A program made the translations under genes and the position numbers. 6,477 nt of DNA from Clostridia bacterium (GTDB lineage: Bacteria; Bacillota; Clostridia; Oscillospirales; CAG-272). The notes beneath the pieces were generated by a model. The model saw nothing but the letters and a program-made list of their open reading frames with translations, was not told the DNA's origin and searched no databases. Position 1 is the stretch's first letter. Each line of letters starts with the position of its first letter. The stretch lies in assembly GCA_900753295.1 (NCBI GenBank), contig CAADYQ010000180.1:1-6477 (forward strand), read 5' to 3'. Of this stretch, positions 4,782-6,477 are shown piece by piece.

Positions 4782-5813
4782 ATGGATCAACAGATCGGAT
4801 TTCCCGAACGGCTGACGGTATCGCCGTCGCCGCATATAAAACGGACCGACACCACGCGCTCGATAATGCTTGACGTTATCATTGCGCTTTTGCCGGCGCT
4901 TTGCTGGGGCGTTTACGTTTTCGGTCCCCGCGCGCTCGTCGTGGTGCTTATATCGGTCGCCTCATCGGTACTCTTTGAATACCTTGTGCGCCTTATCCTG
5001 CGCCGCCCGGTGACCGTCGGCGATCTTTCCGCCGTAGTGACAGGTCTGCTTCTCGGACTCAACCTCCCCTCGGCGGTCTCATACTGGATCCCCGTGGTAG
5101 GCGCGTTTTTTGCGATAGTCGTGGTAAAACAGCTTTTCGGCGGCATAGGCAAGAACTTTCTCAACCCCGCGCTTGCGGGCAGAGCCTTCCTTTTCGCATG
5201 GCCGGAGCAGATGACGACCTTTCCCGCGCCCTTTGAGCGTTTGGACTGGCGTGTGTTCTCATACGTCGGCAAAGCCGACGCGATAGCGGAGGCTACGCCG
5301 CTTGCGGCATACAAGGCGGGAACGACGCCGGCAGTGTCCACCGTCGATCTCTTTCTCGGCAAGTGCGCCGGATCGATAGGTGAGATATCCGCCCTGCTTC
5401 TCATCGTCGGAGGCATATACCTCATTTGCCGCCGCGTCATCACATGGCACATCCCCGTGGCATACATAGGAACGGTCGCGCTGCTCACCTTTATCTTCCC
5501 CAAGACCGACTCGCGCATATCCTTTATGCTCGGCGAGCTGGTGGCAGGCGGACTGATGCTCGGTGCGATATTTATGGCGACCGATTACACGACCTCTCCG
5601 GTAACACCGACCGGGCGGCTGATATTCGGCGCAGGCTGCGGTTGCGTGACGGTGCTGATCCGCTATTTCGGCGGCTACAACGAGGGCGTATCCTTTGCGA
5701 TACTAATGATGAATATGCTTGTCTACTACATCGACCGCTTCACCGCGCCGCGTGTTTTCGGCACGGAACGCAAAAAGAAGCAGAAAAAAGCAAAGGAGGC
5801 GAGCGCGAAATGA
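4782..5813 (+). CDS. rnfD: Rnf complex membrane subunit RnfD with covalent FMN site
   Basis: RnfD is an integral membrane subunit of the Rnf ferredoxin:NAD+ oxidoreductase, related to NqrB. It carries an FMN linked to a threonine and helps couple electron flow to ion transport. The 343 residues include the N-terminal signature VSPSPHIK (13-20), several hydrophobic helices from about 30 onward, GDLSAVVTGLLLGLNLP (80-96), GGIGKNFLNPALAGRAFL (120-137), and EATPLA with T172 as the expected flavinylated residue. GKCAGSIGEISALLL (193-207) and ATDYTTSPVTPTGRLIFG (266-283) follow. The C-terminal tail is strongly basic (KKKQKKAKEASAK), suggesting it faces the cytoplasm. A GAAAGG site lies 12 bases before the ATG, a little far, with a three-codon ATG-GCA-TAA in between. 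Its stop overlaps the rnfG start by four bases (ATGA), so the two are translationally coupled. Confidence 0.96.
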   Translation: MDQQIGFPERLTVSPSPHIKRTDTTRSIMLDVIIALLPALCWGVYVFGPRALVVVLISVASSVLFEYLVRLILRRPVTVGDLSAVVTGLLLGLNLPSAVSYWIPVVGAFFAIVVVKQLFGGIGKNFLNPALAGRAFLFAWPEQMTTFPAPFERLDWRVFSYVGKADAIAEATPLAAYKAGTTPAVSTVDLFLGKCAGSIGEISALLLIVGGIYLICRRVITWHIPVAYIGTVALLTFIFPKTDSRISFMLGELVAGGLMLGAIFMATDYTTSPVTPTGRLIFGAGCGCVTVLIRYFGGYNEGVSFAILMMNMLVYYIDRFTAPRVFGTERKKKQKKAKEASAK

Positions 5814-6376
5814 GCCAAAACGATAAAAACGGCGCGCTTAAGATACTGCGCATAGCCTTTTCGCTTACAATGATCTGCGTATGTGTGGCGCTGGCGGTGT
5901 CGCTTTCGTATGCGCTCACGCGTGACAGAATAGAAGAAAAGCGCATTGCGACCGAACGCGCCGCCATTGCAGCGGTCTTCGGGCGCGACGATATAGGCTA
6001 CCGTGCGCTTGAGGGAACCCCCGACGACGTTACGGCGGTGTTTGAAGTGACAGATGCCGACGGAAACGTTTTCGGCTATGCCGTTTCGGTCTCTCCCTCC
6101 GGCTTTGGCGGGAACATCGACATGATAGTGGGCATAGGAACCGACGGCAAAATAACCGGCGTCAACATAACGGCGCTTTCCGAAACGCCGGGACTCGGCA
6201 GCCGCGTTAACGATGCGAACTATCTTTCGCAATACAACGGCACCGGCGGCAAGCTGGCGCTCGGCAGTGACATTGACGCCATATCCGGCGCTACGATATC
6301 CTCGCGCTCGGTGCTTGCGGGCGTGAACCGTGCGCTCGCAGCGGTCGATACGATGGGACTTGTGACCGCAGACTGA
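5810..6376 (+). CDS. rnfG: Rnf complex subunit RnfG with covalent FMN site
   Basis: RnfG is the Rnf subunit anchored by one N-terminal helix, with its FMN domain outside the cytoplasmic membrane; it is related to NqrC and carries FMN on a threonine. The 188-residue product has one hydrophobic segment (about 12-36) and then the FMN-binding domain. VGIGTDGKITGVNI precedes ETPGLGSRV (E125-G130), and the flavinylation motif SGATISSRSV places the FMN on T162. Length and motif order are normal. The start at 5810 is preferred because AAGGAGG (5793-5799) lies ten bases upstream and the ATG overlaps the rnfD stop. The open frame continues upstream to 5426 only because it is open inside rnfD. The next gene starts 15 bases after the stop. 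Confidence 0.95.
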   Translation: MSQNDKNGALKILRIAFSLTMICVCVALAVSLSYALTRDRIEEKRIATERAAIAAVFGRDDIGYRALEGTPDDVTAVFEVTDADGNVFGYAVSVSPSGFGGNIDMIVGIGTDGKITGVNITALSETPGLGSRVNDANYLSQYNGTGGKLALGSDIDAISGATISSRSVLAGVNRALAAVDTMGLVTAD

Positions 6377-6391
6377 GAAAAGGAGACAGCC

Positions 6392-6477
6392 ATGACTGAA
6401 GAAGAAATAGAAAAAAAACTGAAGGAACAGCTCCGCGACTCAGCCGCAGGCACTCCCGCACCGGCAGAGGCGGCGGA
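6392..6477 (+). CDS. Start of the fourth operon gene, probably rnfE (3' truncated by the window)
   Basis: An AAAAGGAG site (AGGAG at 6381-6385) lies six bases before an ATG, 15 bases after the rnfG stop, so a gene clearly starts here in the same operon. Only 28 residues are visible: MTEEEIEKKLKEQL, then RDSAAGTPAPAEAA. This is a charged helix followed by an Ala/Pro-rich linker. In clostridial C-D-G-E-A-B operons the next gene is rnfE. Its product normally starts close to its first membrane helix, so this would be RnfE with a cytoplasmic N-terminal extension, or another gene altogether. The identity rests on synteny only. Confidence 0.6.
   Translation, partial: MTEEEIEKKLKEQLRDSAAGTPAPAEAA

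Noticed and set aside
5426..5809. Upstream extension of the rnfG frame
   Set aside because: It lies wholly inside rnfD in another frame. The RnfG start at 5810 has a good ribosome binding site, and the protein begins there as in the family.

Overview
The window looks like chromosome from an anaerobic, low-to-mid GC Firmicute of the Clostridia type (a gut Oscillospiraceae or Christensenellales-like organism would fit; this is inference). The signs are consensus TTGACA/TATAAT promoters, AGGAGG-type ribosome binding sites, AT-rich spacers between GC-rich genes, an rnf operon beginning in the clostridial order C-D-G, and a Met-Glu tRNA pair.

Layout. (1) Bases 1-1109 hold the 3' part of a plus-strand glycerophosphodiester phosphodiesterase gene; the reading frame is still open at the window edge. 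(2) Bases 1110-1406 are an AT-rich convergent spacer with interleaved inverted repeats, one of which ends in a T-run and may terminate the phosphodiesterase transcript. (3) Bases 1407-2510 (minus) encode an XRE-type helix-turn-helix regulator with a long helical-repeat C-terminus. It has a strong promoter at 2633-2661 and a perfect 14-bp palindrome in its leader that could be an operator. (4) Bases 2662-3039 are a GC-rich, hairpin-rich stretch without a credible gene. (5) Bases 3040-3280 hold a minus-strand tRNA-Met(CAT)/tRNA-Glu(TTC) operon with a perfect consensus promoter and a bidirectional terminator. That terminator sits inside a 28-bp perfect palindrome that includes the 3' end of tRNA-Glu. 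(6) From 3351 to the right edge runs the rnf operon on the plus strand: promoter, rnfC, rnfD, rnfG and the start of a fourth gene, probably rnfE.

The Rnf genes work together. RnfC (FMN, two 4Fe-4S clusters), RnfD and RnfG (each with a covalently bound FMN on a threonine) are parts of the membrane ferredoxin:NAD+ oxidoreductase that couples electron transfer to Na+ or H+ export. The remaining subunits (E, A, B) are expected just beyond the window. The tRNA and rnf promoters diverge from a shared AT-rich spacer of about 70 bp.

I do not see an undescribed multi-gene system here. The most unusual signal is the extended palindrome at the tRNA-Glu 3' end, which carries a degenerate inverted copy of the tRNA 3' half. 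The XRE leader palindrome and the hairpin-rich island come next.
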